Of a DNA stretch of 64,000 bases, positions 14,614 to 23,145 are shown in pieces (positions within the stretch are counted from its first letter, which is position 1; every line of letters starts with the position of its first letter). The notes beneath the pieces were generated by a model. The model had not been told where the DNA came from. It did no database searches and worked only from the letters and a program-made list of their open reading frames with translations. The position numbers were made by a program, and so were the translations under genes. Source of the DNA: Micromonospora sediminicola (GTDB lineage Bacteria > Actinomycetota > Actinomycetes > Mycobacteriales > Micromonosporaceae); NCBI RefSeq assembly GCF_900089585.1, contig NZ_FLRH01000004.1, positions 675,001 to 739,000 on the forward strand, written 5' to 3'.

Positions 14614-15972
14614 ATGTCGCTGCAGACCACCGGCACCCCCGAGCTGAGCGTGGTGATGCCGACCTTCCAGGACCCGCACTGCCTGGAGCTGACCCTGCGG
14701 GCGCTGGCCCGCCAGACCCTTCCGCCGGACCGCTTCGAGGTCGTCGTGGTGCGCGACGGCGGATCCCCCGACGGCTACCCGGAGGCGCTGGCCGCCGGCG
14801 CGGGCCTGCGCCTGCGGCTGGTGGAACTCGCCGAGCGACGCGGCCGCGCGGGCGTGCGCAACGAGGGCGTCCGGCACGCCGCCGCGCCGCTGCTCGTCTT
14901 CCTCGACGCCGACTCCTGGTCCCTGCCCGACCTGCTGGAACGGCACCTGACCCACCACCGGGAGCCGGGCCACCCGGAGGTGCTGATCGGACGCCGGGAC
15001 GACATCGGGCTGGCGCACCTGCCCGCCGTGTTGCGCGACGACCCGGCCGCGATCCCCCGCCTCTCCCCGCACGGCGGCGACATGCGGTTCCCTCCCGACG
15101 GCGTGCCGGACCAGCGGCGGGACTGGCTGGAGGTGGGCTGGACCGTCGCGTACACCCACAACATCTCGCTGAGCCGGGAGCTGTTCGACCGGGTCGGCGG
15201 CTTCCGCGAGGAGTTCGCGCTGAGCTACGGCATGGAGGACATCGAGCTGTTCTACCGGGTGGACCGGGCCGGGGCGAGCTTCGGGTACGACGACGACGCC
15301 CGCGTCGTCCACCTGCCGCACCACCGCAACATGGGTCGCAACTGGGCCGAGATGATGGCGAACACGCGCTCGATCACCGCGCTCTACCCGTGCCTGGAGT
15401 GGGAGTTCCTCAGCGTCATCGTCGGCCCCGAGGCGGTCAAGCGGATCCTGCTCTTCCGCTCGCTGGTGCGCGCCTGCGTCGAACGGTCGACCTGCGCGAT
15501 CGGACCCGCCGTGGCCCGGCTCGCCGACCGGCTCCCCGGCCCCCGGGTGCTCTGGGTGGGCACCGGGTCCGCCGACGCCGGACTGAGCGCGTCCGCGGTG
15601 ACCTTCGACTACGCCGCGCCGGTCGGCCCGACCAACTTCCACCTGATCGGCCTCGCGCCGCCGCTCGCGCCGGGCAGCCTCGACGCGGTGGTCAGCGTGG
15701 ACTTCTGGCGCTACCTGCTCTGGCCGGAGCTGTGCCAGTTCGTCAACTCGTCGCTGCTGCTGGCCGGCGAGGTGCACCTGGTCGCCACCGACGCGAGCGC
15801 GCCGCAGATGTGCGCCACCGACGCGGACACCCTGGCGTACCTCGGTCGGTCGCTGGCCGCGGAGTTCGCCGTCGAGCGGCAGGAGGTCGAAGGGCTGGGC
15901 ACGGTGCTGTCGCTGCGGCCGGCGGCGACCGTCGGCGCGCCCGCGTACGCCGGGGCGGCGGCGTCCGGCTGA
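14614..15972 (+). CDS. Glycosyltransferase family 2 protein with C-terminal extension
   Basis: A 452-residue protein. Residues ~8-230 are a GT-A glycosyltransferase fold: LSVVMPTFQDP, VVVVRDGGSPDGYP, a metal-binding LVFLDADSW, and a GMEDIELFYRVDRAG acceptor-side motif of the GT2/GT27-like type. The C-terminal ~200 residues have no recognised fold; they contain a Rossmann-like stretch (VLWVGTGSADAGL) suggestive of a second nucleotide-binding or methyltransferase-like domain. The role is transfer of a sugar from a nucleotide donor to an unknown acceptor at the cytoplasmic face. ATG 14614 has CGGAG 10 nt upstream; the longer frame starts in low-complexity Arg/Pro codons. Confidence 0.8.
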   Translation: MSLQTTGTPELSVVMPTFQDPHCLELTLRALARQTLPPDRFEVVVVRDGGSPDGYPEALAAGAGLRLRLVELAERRGRAGVRNEGVRHAAAPLLVFLDADSWSLPDLLERHLTHHREPGHPEVLIGRRDDIGLAHLPAVLRDDPAAIPRLSPHGGDMRFPPDGVPDQRRDWLEVGWTVAYTHNISLSRELFDRVGGFREEFALSYGMEDIELFYRVDRAGASFGYDDDARVVHLPHHRNMGRNWAEMMANTRSITALYPCLEWEFLSVIVGPEAVKRILLFRSLVRACVERSTCAIGPAVARLADRLPGPRVLWVGTGSADAGLSASAVTFDYAAPVGPTNFHLIGLAPPLAPGSLDAVVSVDFWRYLLWPELCQFVNSSLLLAGEVHLVATDASAPQMCATDADTLAYLGRSLAAEFAVERQEVEGLGTVLSLRPAATVGAPAYAGAAASG

Positions 15973-15978
15973 GGCCGG

Positions 15979-16821
15979 TCAGCGCCAGCGTCGCCGGGTC
16001 CGCCGCCGCTCGAACGACGGCGGCAGGTCCTCCTCCACCCCGTCGGCGGTACGCAGCAGGCGGCGCATCCGCAGCAGGAGTCCGGCCCCGAGGAAGAGCA
16101 GCAGGCCACCGAGCAGGAAGGCGGCCTGCACCACGCCGAACCCTCCGGTGGCGGCGACCGGACGGCCGGCCGCGCCCGGCGGTGGCGGCTCGACCACCGC
16201 CGCGTCGGTCGGCTCCTCCGTCACCGGGTCCTCGGTGGCCGGTTCCTCGCTGGGCGGGTCGGTCGGCTCGGCGCTCGTCGGGGTCGGCTCCGGCGTCGGC
16301 TCGGCCGCCTCGCCCACCACCTGGCGCGAGGCGGTCCGCCGGGCCAGCAGCCGCGACTGCGGGTCGTACGCCTCCGCGGCGAAGCTGACCCGGCCGCGCC
16401 CGACGTCCTCGGCGAAGGCCACCCGGTAGCGGGCGGTCACCGTGCGCCCCGGACAGAGCACCCCCGGGTCCAGCTCCCGGTCGGTCAGCCGGGCGGTGTC
16501 ACCGTCGGCGCGGATCTCCAGCGGGAACGAGCCGGTCTCCTCGACCCGGTCCACCTTCACCTGGTCCAGCCGCAGGCCGTCCACCCGCAGCAGCATCGAC
16601 CAGCGCACCTTGACGCACTCCGAGCGGGCGCCCCGGTCGGACCGGGACACCACCGCGGAGAGCGTCTCCACCCGGTCGCCGGCGGTGAACTCGTCGGGCA
16701 GGCCGCTCAACTCCGTGGAGAACGCGGCCGCCGCCCGTGCCGGCGCCGCCCCGCCGTAGCCGGCTCCCGCCAGACAGGTCAGCACCAGCCCGATCCGCAG
16801 CGCGTGCCGCCACCCGCTCAC
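15979..16821 (-). CDS. Secreted, C-terminally membrane-anchored surface protein
   Basis: About 280 residues: Sec signal peptide (IGLVLTCLAGAGYGGAAPARA), a ~140-residue beta-rich ectodomain containing two Cys that could form a disulphide, a Pro/Glu/Thr-rich stalk, a GRPVAATGG motif, one membrane span (AAFLLGGLLLFLGAGLLL) and an Arg-rich tail. PVAATG resembles a degenerate sortase motif, but the ~30-residue tail is longer than usual, so simple membrane anchoring is more likely. Two adjacent GTG codons (16824, 16821) could start it; the second leaves more room after GAGGGAGG. No function is known. It is convergent with the glycosyltransferase gene. Confidence 0.7.
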   Translation of the reverse strand: MSGWRHALRIGLVLTCLAGAGYGGAAPARAAAAFSTELSGLPDEFTAGDRVETLSAVVSRSDRGARSECVKVRWSMLLRVDGLRLDQVKVDRVEETGSFPLEIRADGDTARLTDRELDPGVLCPGRTVTARYRVAFAEDVGRGRVSFAAEAYDPQSRLLARRTASRQVVGEAAEPTPEPTPTSAEPTDPPSEEPATEDPVTEEPTDAAVVEPPPPGAAGRPVAATGGFGVVQAAFLLGGLLLFLGAGLLLRMRRLLRTADGVEEDLPPSFERRRTRRRWR

Positions 16822-17010
16822 CACGCCTCCCTCACCTCGGTCGTATCCACCCGCAACGCTAGGAGCGGCCCCGGCCGGCCGGTAGACGGGCGTGTTCGCA
16901 CCGGTCGGCAACATCGGGGGTCCCTTTCACCGAGGGTGGTGAACCGGTCACCGCCGACCGGCGACACGCCCGGGATCGGCGCGTCGACCGCGGTGGGACA
17001 CAATCGGTCG

Positions 17011-17679
17011 GTGTCCGAACTGTCCGCCGCGTTCGTCCGGCTGCACGCCCGCCTGGCCCCGGTCGCCTTCGTCCCCGAGGTGCGGTTGCACCAGGCCGAC
17101 GAGCCGATCGGCCTCTGGGAGCTGACCGAGGGCGAGTTCCGCAGCGCCCAGCCGCCGCCGTTCTGGGCCTTCGCCTGGGCCGGCGGCCAGGGCCTGGCCC
17201 GCTATGTGACCGACCACCCCGAGCTGGTCGCCGGCCGCCGGGTCCTCGACCTGGCCTCCGGCTCCGGCCTGGTCGCCATCGCCGCCGCCCGGGCCGGCGC
17301 GGCCGCCGTCCGGGCGGTCGAGGTGGACGAGCGGGCCGTCGCGGCGGTCGCGCTCAACGCCGAGGCCAACGGGGTACGCGTCGACGCCGAACTCGGCGAC
17401 ATCCTCGACTCCGACGCCGGCGACGCCGAGGTGGTGCTGGCCGGGGACGTCTTCTACAGCGAGGCGATGGCCCGTCGGATGCTGCGCTTCCTGCTCCGGG
17501 CCGCCCGGGCCGGAGCGCGGGTGCTGGTGGGCGACCCGGGCCGGGCGGTCCTGCCCCGCGAGCGTTTCCACGAACTGGCCGCGTACGACGTGCCGGTGTC
17601 GGAGGCGCTGGAGAGCGTGCGGGTGAAGCGCACCACCGTCTGGGAGCTGGACCCGAACCCGCCGGGAGCGCGCCGGTAG
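17011..17679 (+). CDS. Class I SAM-dependent methyltransferase, protein-lysine type
   Basis: A 222-residue methyltransferase. PPFWAFAWAGGQGLARYV precedes the SAM-binding motif VLDLASGSGLVAIAAARAGA, followed by AVEVDERAVAAVALNAEANGV and the post-II motif AEVVLAGDVFYSEAMA. This arrangement matches the METTL20/ETFB-lysine methyltransferase-like group (also called Nnt1-like), which methylates protein lysines or small amines in the cytoplasm. GTG 17011 is chosen because it begins just ahead of the first recognisable helix; the frame is open further upstream but without coding character. A P450 gene starts 9 bp after its stop, so the two probably form an operon. Confidence 0.85.
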   Translation: MSELSAAFVRLHARLAPVAFVPEVRLHQADEPIGLWELTEGEFRSAQPPPFWAFAWAGGQGLARYVTDHPELVAGRRVLDLASGSGLVAIAAARAGAAAVRAVEVDERAVAAVALNAEANGVRVDAELGDILDSDAGDAEVVLAGDVFYSEAMARRMLRFLLRAARAGARVLVGDPGRAVLPRERFHELAAYDVPVSEALESVRVKRTTVWELDPNPPGARR

Positions 17680-17688
17680 CGTCGGCGC

Positions 17689-18852
17689 GTGCTGTTCCGG
17701 GGCTGGGGGAGGTCCGTCGACGGACCGTGGCCGGACCTGGCCACGGTGGTCGACCACGTCGGCGTGCCGCACCTGGTGGTGACCCGGCACGCGCTGGTGC
17801 GCCGGGTGCTCGCCGACCCGGTGACGTTCCGGCCGGACAACGCGCTCGACGCGGTGACCCCGATCCCGGTGGCCGCGCTGCGGGTGCTCGCCGGGCACCG
17901 GTTCCGGTTGCCGCCGACGCTGGCGAACAACGGCGGCGCCAGCCATCCGGAGATCCGGGGCATCGTCGCCGACGCGCTGCACCCGCACCGGGTGGCCGCC
18001 CAACGTCAGTGGCTGACCGCGCTGGTCCGCGAGCGGGTGGCCGGGCTGACGGCCGCGCTCGACGCCGGCCGGCCGGTCGACCTGTACGCCGACCTCGCCG
18101 CCGACCTGCCGCTGCTGGTGCTGGCCCGGCTGGTCGAGCTGCCGGACGCGCCGGTCGGCGCGGTCAAGGACTTCGCCCGGGCCGCGCTGGAGCTGTTCTG
18201 GGCGCCGCTGGACGCCTCCCGGCAGCTCGCGCTGGCCGCCGAGGTGGGCCGGTTCCACACCGTGCTGCGCGGGTTCGCCGCCACCGGAGGCGGGCTCGCC
18301 GCGCGGCTGCGTACCGCCGGGCACTCCCCCGACGTGGTGGTCGGCGCGCTGTTCTTCCTGCTCGTCGCCGGCCAGGAGACCACCTCGCAGTTCCTCACCC
18401 TGCTGCTGCACCGGCTCGCCGGCGAACCGGCGGTACGGGCCGGGCTGCGCGCCGGCGAGATCGGCGTGGACGACGTGGTCGAGGAGGGGCTGCGGCTGGA
18501 GCCGCCGATCGTCACCTGGCGGCGGGTGGCCGCCGTCGACACCTCGCTGGGCGAGACGCCGGTGGCGGCGGGCACCAGCGTGGTGGCCTGGCTGGCCCGC
18601 GCCGGCCGGGACCCGGCCGTGGTCGCCGCGCCGGGCGAGTTCCGCCCGGGACAGCCCGGTTCCCGCCGGCACCTGGCCTTCGGCGCCGGCCCGCACCGCT
18701 GCGTCGGCGCGCAACTCGCCCGGATGGAGGCCGCCGTGGTGGTCGCCGAGGCCACGCCGCTGCTCGACGGCGTGACAGTGGTCCGTCCACCGTGGTGCCC
18801 GGACAACCTCACCTTCCGGATGCCGGACGCGTTCGTGGTCCGCCGCGCCTGA
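17689..18852 (+). CDS. Cytochrome P450
   Basis: A 387-residue soluble P450. Hallmarks: I-helix oxygen-activation motif AGQETT near residue 228, K-helix ExxR in EEGLRLEPP near residue 266, and the haem loop FGAGPHRCVGAQLAR with Cys338 as the thiolate ligand. It needs a ferredoxin and reductase, neither of which is adjacent. The substrate is unknown. It starts at GTG 17689, 9 bp after the methyltransferase, and both may modify the same compound. Its stop codon lies inside the first of three 22-bp tandem repeats (18845-18910), so those repeats arose by duplicating the gene end. Confidence 0.92.
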   Translation: MLFRGWGRSVDGPWPDLATVVDHVGVPHLVVTRHALVRRVLADPVTFRPDNALDAVTPIPVAALRVLAGHRFRLPPTLANNGGASHPEIRGIVADALHPHRVAAQRQWLTALVRERVAGLTAALDAGRPVDLYADLAADLPLLVLARLVELPDAPVGAVKDFARAALELFWAPLDASRQLALAAEVGRFHTVLRGFAATGGGLAARLRTAGHSPDVVVGALFFLLVAGQETTSQFLTLLLHRLAGEPAVRAGLRAGEIGVDDVVEEGLRLEPPIVTWRRVAAVDTSLGETPVAAGTSVVAWLARAGRDPAVVAAPGEFRPGQPGSRRHLAFGAGPHRCVGAQLARMEAAVVVAEATPLLDGVTVVRPPWCPDNLTFRMPDAFVVRRA

Positions 18853-18910
18853 CCGCGCGGCGTTCCGCGCCTGACCCCGCGGCGTTCCGCGCCTGACCCT
18901 GCGGCGTTAA
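18845..18910. repeat. Three 22-bp tandem repeats over the P450 stop codon
   Basis: Units at 18845-18866, 18867-18888 and 18889-18910 follow GCGCCTGACC(G/C/C)(C/C/T)GCGGCGTT. The first contains the P450 stop TGA (18850-18852). The last runs straight into the palindromic repeats that follow. Confidence 0.85.
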
Positions 18911-18959
18911 GAGGGGGCCCTTCCTCTACCGGAGGCGTTAAGAAGGGGCCCTTCCTTAC
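18904..18959. repeat. Two GTTAAG-GGGCCC palindromic repeats
   Basis: GCGTTAAGAGGGGGCCCTTC (from 18904) and GCGTTAAGAAGGGGCCCTTC (from 18935), each continuing CTCT or CTTAC, form an interrupted palindrome about GGGCCC. From general familiarity this resembles a dispersed palindrome common in Micromonosporaceae intergenic regions; its function is unknown. It could act as a terminator between the P450 and the ABC exporter genes. Confidence 0.75.
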
Positions 18960-19027
18960 AAAAGTCAGGGTGGGCGCCCGCCCTTCGGCAGCGGCGCCGC
19001 TCCGCCGCCGCCGCATAGCGTCCCCGC

Positions 19028-19960
19028 ATGATCACACTTCGTGGGTTGACGAAACGGTTCGGCGGGGTGACCGCCGTCGACGACCTGACCGTCGAGATCC
19101 GCCCCGGCCAGGTCACCGGGTTCCTCGGCCCGAACGGCGCCGGCAAGTCCACCACCATGCGGATGGTGCTCGGCCTGGACCGGCCCACCGCCGGGACGGC
19201 GCTGGTGAACGGCCGGGACTACCGCACCCTGCGGCACCCGCTGTACGAGGTCGGCGCGCTGCTCGACGCCACCGGCGTGCACCCGGCCCGTTCCGGGGTG
19301 GCGCACCTGCGGGCGATGGCGCGCAGCAACGGCGTACCGGCCCGGCGGGTGGCCGAGGTGCTCGACCTGGTGGGCCTGGACGACCGCGCCGCCGGCAAGC
19401 CGGGACGGGCGCTGTCGCTGGGCATGGGCCAGCGGCTCGGCATCGCCGGCGCGTTGCTCGGCGACCCGCCGGTGCTGCTGCTCGACGAGCCGGTCAACGG
19501 GCTCGACCCGGACGGCGTGCGGTGGATCCGCGGGTTCACCCGGCGCCTCGCCGACGAGGGACGCACCGTGCTGATCTCCAGCCACCTGATGAGCGAGATG
19601 CAGCAGACCGCCGACCGGGTGGTGGTGCTCGGCCGGGGCCGGCTGGTCGCGGACGCGCCGCTGGCCGAGCTGATCGCCGCGCGACCCGCCGCCTCGGTCC
19701 GGGTACGCGGGCCCGAGCCGGCCGCGCTCGCCGCGCTGGGCGACCGGCTGGCCGCCGAGGGCGCCACGGTCACCGCCGACGGGGACACGCTGACCGTGGT
19801 CGGCAGCACCGCCGGCCGGGTCGGCGACCTCGCGTACGAGCGGGGGGTGCGGCTGCACGAGCTGACCCCGATCGCGCCCTCCCTGGAGGAGGCGTTCCTG
19901 GAGCTGACCGCCGACAGCGTCGAGTACGCCGCCGGCCCGACCGAAGGCGGAACCCGATGA
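19028..19960 (+). CDS. ABC transporter ATP-binding protein (exporter type)
   Basis: A 310-residue ATPase of the DrrA/multidrug exporter class: Walker A FLGPNGAGKSTT near residue 38, signature LSLGMGQRLG near residue 132 (SLGMG in place of SGGQ), Walker B LLLDEPVNGLDPDG near residue 153, and switch His in ISSHLMSEMQ. The C-terminal ~90 residues form the regulatory extension common in this class. It powers the membrane protein encoded next, with which it overlaps by 4 bp (ATGA). A two-component system is convergent with this pair and is a plausible but unproven regulator. ATG 19028. Confidence 0.92.
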   Translation: MITLRGLTKRFGGVTAVDDLTVEIRPGQVTGFLGPNGAGKSTTMRMVLGLDRPTAGTALVNGRDYRTLRHPLYEVGALLDATGVHPARSGVAHLRAMARSNGVPARRVAEVLDLVGLDDRAAGKPGRALSLGMGQRLGIAGALLGDPPVLLLDEPVNGLDPDGVRWIRGFTRRLADEGRTVLISSHLMSEMQQTADRVVVLGRGRLVADAPLAELIAARPAASVRVRGPEPAALAALGDRLAAEGATVTADGDTLTVVGSTAGRVGDLAYERGVRLHELTPIAPSLEEAFLELTADSVEYAAGPTEGGTR

Positions 19961-20778
19961 CCACGCTGCCCACGCTCGACCCGACCCGCCCGGCGTCCCG
20001 ACCGGCCCCGGCCGGCCACCCGCTCGCCGGCGCGGTGGCCGCCGAGTGGACGAAGCTCTGGTCGGTCCGCTCCACCTGGTGGACCCTGCTCGCGGCGGCG
20101 CTGACCATGGCGGCCACCAGCGCCCAGCTCGCCATCTACGCGGTCAACGCCAACACCGACGACGACCCGACGGTGAACCCGGGGGTGCTCGACGTCGGCG
20201 AGGTGGTGGCCGGCTCGCTGGAGCTGACCCAGTACGTCGTGCTGGCCCTGGGCCTGTTCACGATCACCAGCGAGTTCGCCACCGGCACCATCCGCACCAC
20301 GCTGCGCTGCACCCCGTCCCGGGGCCGGGTGCTCGCGGCCAAGGCGCTCGTGGTCGGCGCGGTGACGTTCGGGGTGGGGCTGCTGCTCGGTGCCCTGGGC
20401 GCGGTGGTGGCCCGGCCGGTGCTGGGCGGATGGGGCCGGGCCCCGCTGGGCGGCACCGTGGCGGACGTGTTCGCCTGCGCCGCGTACCTGGCGCTGCTGG
20501 GCGTGCTGGCGCTCGGGCTGGCCGCGGCGCTGCGCGGCGCGGTGCTGACCCTGACCGTGCTGTTCGCCGCGCTGATGATCGTGCCGCTGTCGTTGCAGGA
20601 GCCGGACATCACCGTGCTCACCCGGATCGCCGACGCGTTCCCCGGCGTCGCGGGCAACCACTTCCTGGCCGGGGACACCGAGCCCTACCCGGCGGCCGTG
20701 GGGCTGCTGCTGCTCGCCGGCTGGGCCGCCGCCGCGCTGGCGCTGGGCCGGTGGGCACTGGCCCGGCGCGACGCCTGA
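19957..20778 (+). CDS. ABC transporter permease (ABC-2 type)
   Basis: A 273-residue membrane protein with about six spans, beginning after a Pro-rich cytoplasmic start at AEWTKLWSVRSTWWTLLAA, the typical N-terminal motif of actinobacterial ABC-2 permeases that partner DrrA-type ATPases. A conserved EFATGTIRTTLRCTPSRGRVLAAK loop links spans 2 and 3 (cited here for its EFATGTIR core). It starts within the stop codon of the ATPase gene, so translation is coupled. The exported substrate is unknown; such pairs often give resistance to antibiotics or lipids. Confidence 0.9.
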   Translation: MTTLPTLDPTRPASRPAPAGHPLAGAVAAEWTKLWSVRSTWWTLLAAALTMAATSAQLAIYAVNANTDDDPTVNPGVLDVGEVVAGSLELTQYVVLALGLFTITSEFATGTIRTTLRCTPSRGRVLAAKALVVGAVTFGVGLLLGALGAVVARPVLGGWGRAPLGGTVADVFACAAYLALLGVLALGLAAALRGAVLTLTVLFAALMIVPLSLQEPDITVLTRIADAFPGVAGNHFLAGDTEPYPAAVGLLLLAGWAAAALALGRWALARRDA

Positions 20779-20782
20779 GCGG

Positions 20783-20821
20783 GGCGGGGCTGGTCAGCCG
20801 GACGGCGGGACCAGCCCCGCC
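20783..20821. terminator. Bidirectional hairpin overlapping a 3' end
   Basis: Perfect 13-bp stem (GGCGGGGCTGGTC at 20783-20795, complement 20809-20821) with a 13-nt loop. It spans the 15-bp gap of the convergent permease and response-regulator genes and reaches into the end of the latter. Confidence 0.65.
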
Positions 20822-21471
20822 TCGTACGCGAGGATCGCCGCCTGCACCCGGTTGCGCACGTCCAGCCGGGTGAAGACGCTGGTCAGGTAGCTCTTCACGG
20901 TGCCCTCGACCAGGTGCAGCCGACGGGCGATCTCGGCGTTGGACAGCCCCGCCCCGACCAGCGCGAGCACCTCCCGTTCCCGGTCGGTCAACCCGGCCAG
21001 GCGGTCCCGCGCGTACGGGCCGCGGGCGAGCCGGCCGCCGCTCAGCTCGATCACCCGGCGGGCCACCCGCGGCGACAGGTACGCCCCGCCGTCGGCGACC
21101 GCCCGGACGCCGGCCAGCAGCTCCCTCGGGTCGCCGGACTTCAGCAGGAACCCGGCGGCGCCGTGGCCGAGCGCCCGGGCGATCAGGTCGTCGTCGCCGA
21201 ACGTGGTGAGCATGACCGCGGCGGTCTCCGGCACCAGCCGGCGGATCTGCGCCGCCGCGCTCAGCCCGTCACAGCGGGGCATCCGGACGTCCAGCAGCGC
21301 CACCCGGGGGCGGTGCGCGCGGACCAGCTCGACCGCGGCGTGGCCGTCGCCCGCCTCGCCGACCACCTCGATGCCCGGGTCGGCGGCCAGGATCGCCCGG
21401 ACCCCGGCCCGGACCATCGCCTCGTCGTCGGCGAGCACCACCCGCAGCGGGCGCCCGTGGTCGTCGCTCAT
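20794..21471 (-). CDS. NarL/FixJ-type response regulator
   Basis: A 225-residue regulator. The receiver domain (residues ~9-125) has the acidic pair in VVLADDEAM, phospho-acceptor Asp61 in LLDVRMP, Thr in VMLTTF and Lys in LLKSGD. The LuxR-type helix-turn-helix is at ~155-215 (LTDREREVLALVGAGLSNAEIA). Phosphorylation by the histidine kinase encoded just upstream should trigger DNA binding. The start ATG (21471) overlaps the kinase stop by 4 bp. The target genes are likely nearby, with the convergent ABC exporter the obvious candidate. Confidence 0.94.
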   Translation of the reverse strand: MSDDHGRPLRVVLADDEAMVRAGVRAILAADPGIEVVGEAGDGHAAVELVRAHRPRVALLDVRMPRCDGLSAAAQIRRLVPETAAVMLTTFGDDDLIARALGHGAAGFLLKSGDPRELLAGVRAVADGGAYLSPRVARRVIELSGGRLARGPYARDRLAGLTDREREVLALVGAGLSNAEIARRLHLVEGTVKSYLTSVFTRLDVRNRVQAAILAYEAGLVPPSG

Positions 21472-23117
21472 TCCTCGATCCGCTCCTTGCTGGTCAACCG
21501 TCCGTCGGTGAAGCAGAGCCGCCAGGTCGCCTCGGCGAACGGGAAGTTACCGTCGGTGTAGAACTCGCAGCCCGGTGCGGCGCCGGACGCCGGCGGGTCG
21601 GCCTGCCGGCGGGGCAGCCCGAGCGTGTCGCGCTGCTCGCCCAGCCGCAGCCGGTCGTAGCCGGACCGGTCCAGCACCGCGCCGGCCGTGGCCATCGGGT
21701 AGTAGACCAGCGCGAGCGCCAGGGCCAGCCCGGCCGGCGCGCCGAACGCGACGAGCAGGCTGCGCCGCAGCCGCCGGCGCGCCTCCCGCAGCCGCCGCGC
21801 CTCGACGCCGGACCGGTCGGCGTCGTGCGGCTCGCCGATGCCGTCGACCGGCACCGGGGCGGCGTCCGTTTCCCCGCCGACCGGCACCAGGGCCGCGTCC
21901 GTTCCGCTGTCGCGCCGAGCGCCGTCCGGCGGAACGGCCGCCGTCGGGCGGCGGCCGAGGGCCGGAGCGGCAGCGACGCCGGTCAGCGGCAGGTGGGCCG
22001 TGACCGCCCAGCCGCCGCCGTCCCGGGCGCCGGCGTCCAGGGTGCCGCCGGCCAGGCGTACCCGCTCGCGCAGCGCCAGCAGCCCCGAGCCGTGCGACAC
22101 CGGGCCGGGCAGCGGGCCGGCCGGGGACGGCGGGTTGACCACCGTGACGGTGACCGCGCCGGCCGCCCGCCGCACCGCGACCGTGACCGGGGCGCCCGGG
22201 GCGTAGCGGGCGGCGTTGGTCAGCGCCTCCCGCACCACTCGGTGCACGGCGTGCGCGACGAGCGGCGGCAGACCGGCCTCCGTGCCCGCGTCCCCGGGAC
22301 GCAGGTCGATCGCCATGCCGGCGTCGCGGGCGCCGGAGACCAGGTCGGCGACCGTCTCCCCCGGCGGTCGCCGGGGGCGTTCCTCGCGCAGCACGCCGAT
22401 CACCTCGTGCAGTCGCTCGGTGGCGGCGGCGACGCTGGCCCGTAGCTCCCCGGCCGCCGTGCGGTGGGCCGGGGACAGCTCGGGCGCCAGTTCCAACGCG
22501 CCGGCCCGCAGCGCGATGAGGCTCAGGTCGTGCCCGAGCGAGTCGTGCATGTCCTGGGCGATCCGGGCCCGCTCGCGCAGGCGTACCCGCTCCACCACGC
22601 TGCGCCGCTCGGCCTCGGCGTGCCGCCGCCCGGCGTCGGCGAGCGCCCGGTGCTGCCGTCGCAGCCGACCCAGCAGCCAGGGGAACACGCCGGCGAAGAG
22701 CAGCACCGAGGCGAGCTGGAACCAGACCGCCGGCTCGGTGCCGAGCAGCCCGAGGTTGAGCCCGGTGCCGGTGACCGCGATGGCGGCGAACACGACCGCC
22801 GCCGGGGCCGCCCGGGCGCTGCGCAGCCCGGCCAGGTAGCCGAAGACCGGGATGGCGAACACCATGTTGCCGTCGACCAGCGAGCCGGCCACCACCGCCA
22901 GCACCGCCACGAGCGGCCACCGGCGAGCCACCACGACCGAGCCGCCGAGCAGCGCCAGCACGACGGCCAACAGCGGCACGTCGTACGGCTGCCATGGCGG
23001 GCTGAGCCGGGCCGACGTCGCCGGCGCGGCGAGAACGGCCAGGAGCAGCAGGTCACCGGCCCGGCGTCGGGCCACGGGCGACAGCGGGCGCGGTTCCACG
23101 GCGGTCACGCTACCCAC
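21468..23117 (-). CDS. Sensor histidine kinase with an unusual C-terminal membrane span and outer domain
   Basis: A 549-residue kinase. Residues ~20-150 contain about five membrane spans without a large extracellular loop. Residues ~185-250 are the HisKA_3 dimerisation domain with His191 (ARIAQDMHDSLGH), followed by an ATPase domain to ~400 (REALTNAARYAPG, GSGLLALRERVRLAGG). After a charged linker there is an extra membrane span (~LLVAFGAPAGLALALALVYY) and a ~65-residue tail: LRLGEQRDTLGLPRRQ, then a Cys pair flanking CEFYTDGNF and WRLCFTDGRL. The tail resembles small SmpA/BamE-like folds and would lie outside the cell. This terminal layout is atypical. The start is GTG 23117 (GTG 23108 also possible). 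It pairs with the following response regulator. Confidence 0.88.
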   Translation of the reverse strand: MGSVTAVEPRPLSPVARRRAGDLLLLAVLAAPATSARLSPPWQPYDVPLLAVVLALLGGSVVVARRWPLVAVLAVVAGSLVDGNMVFAIPVFGYLAGLRSARAAPAAVVFAAIAVTGTGLNLGLLGTEPAVWFQLASVLLFAGVFPWLLGRLRRQHRALADAGRRHAEAERRSVVERVRLRERARIAQDMHDSLGHDLSLIALRAGALELAPELSPAHRTAAGELRASVAAATERLHEVIGVLREERPRRPPGETVADLVSGARDAGMAIDLRPGDAGTEAGLPPLVAHAVHRVVREALTNAARYAPGAPVTVAVRRAAGAVTVTVVNPPSPAGPLPGPVSHGSGLLALRERVRLAGGTLDAGARDGGGWAVTAHLPLTGVAAAPALGRRPTAAVPPDGARRDSGTDAALVPVGGETDAAPVPVDGIGEPHDADRSGVEARRLREARRRLRRSLLVAFGAPAGLALALALVYYPMATAGAVLDRSGYDRLRLGEQRDTLGLPRRQADPPASGAAPGCEFYTDGNFPFAEATWRLCFTDGRLTSKERIEE

Positions 23118-23145
23118 CGGCGGGAGGCCCGGACACCGACGAAGG

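Noticed and set aside
16148-16200. Sortase sorting signal in the surface protein
   Set aside because: PVAATG is only a loose match and the tail after the membrane span is too long; kept as a simple membrane anchor.
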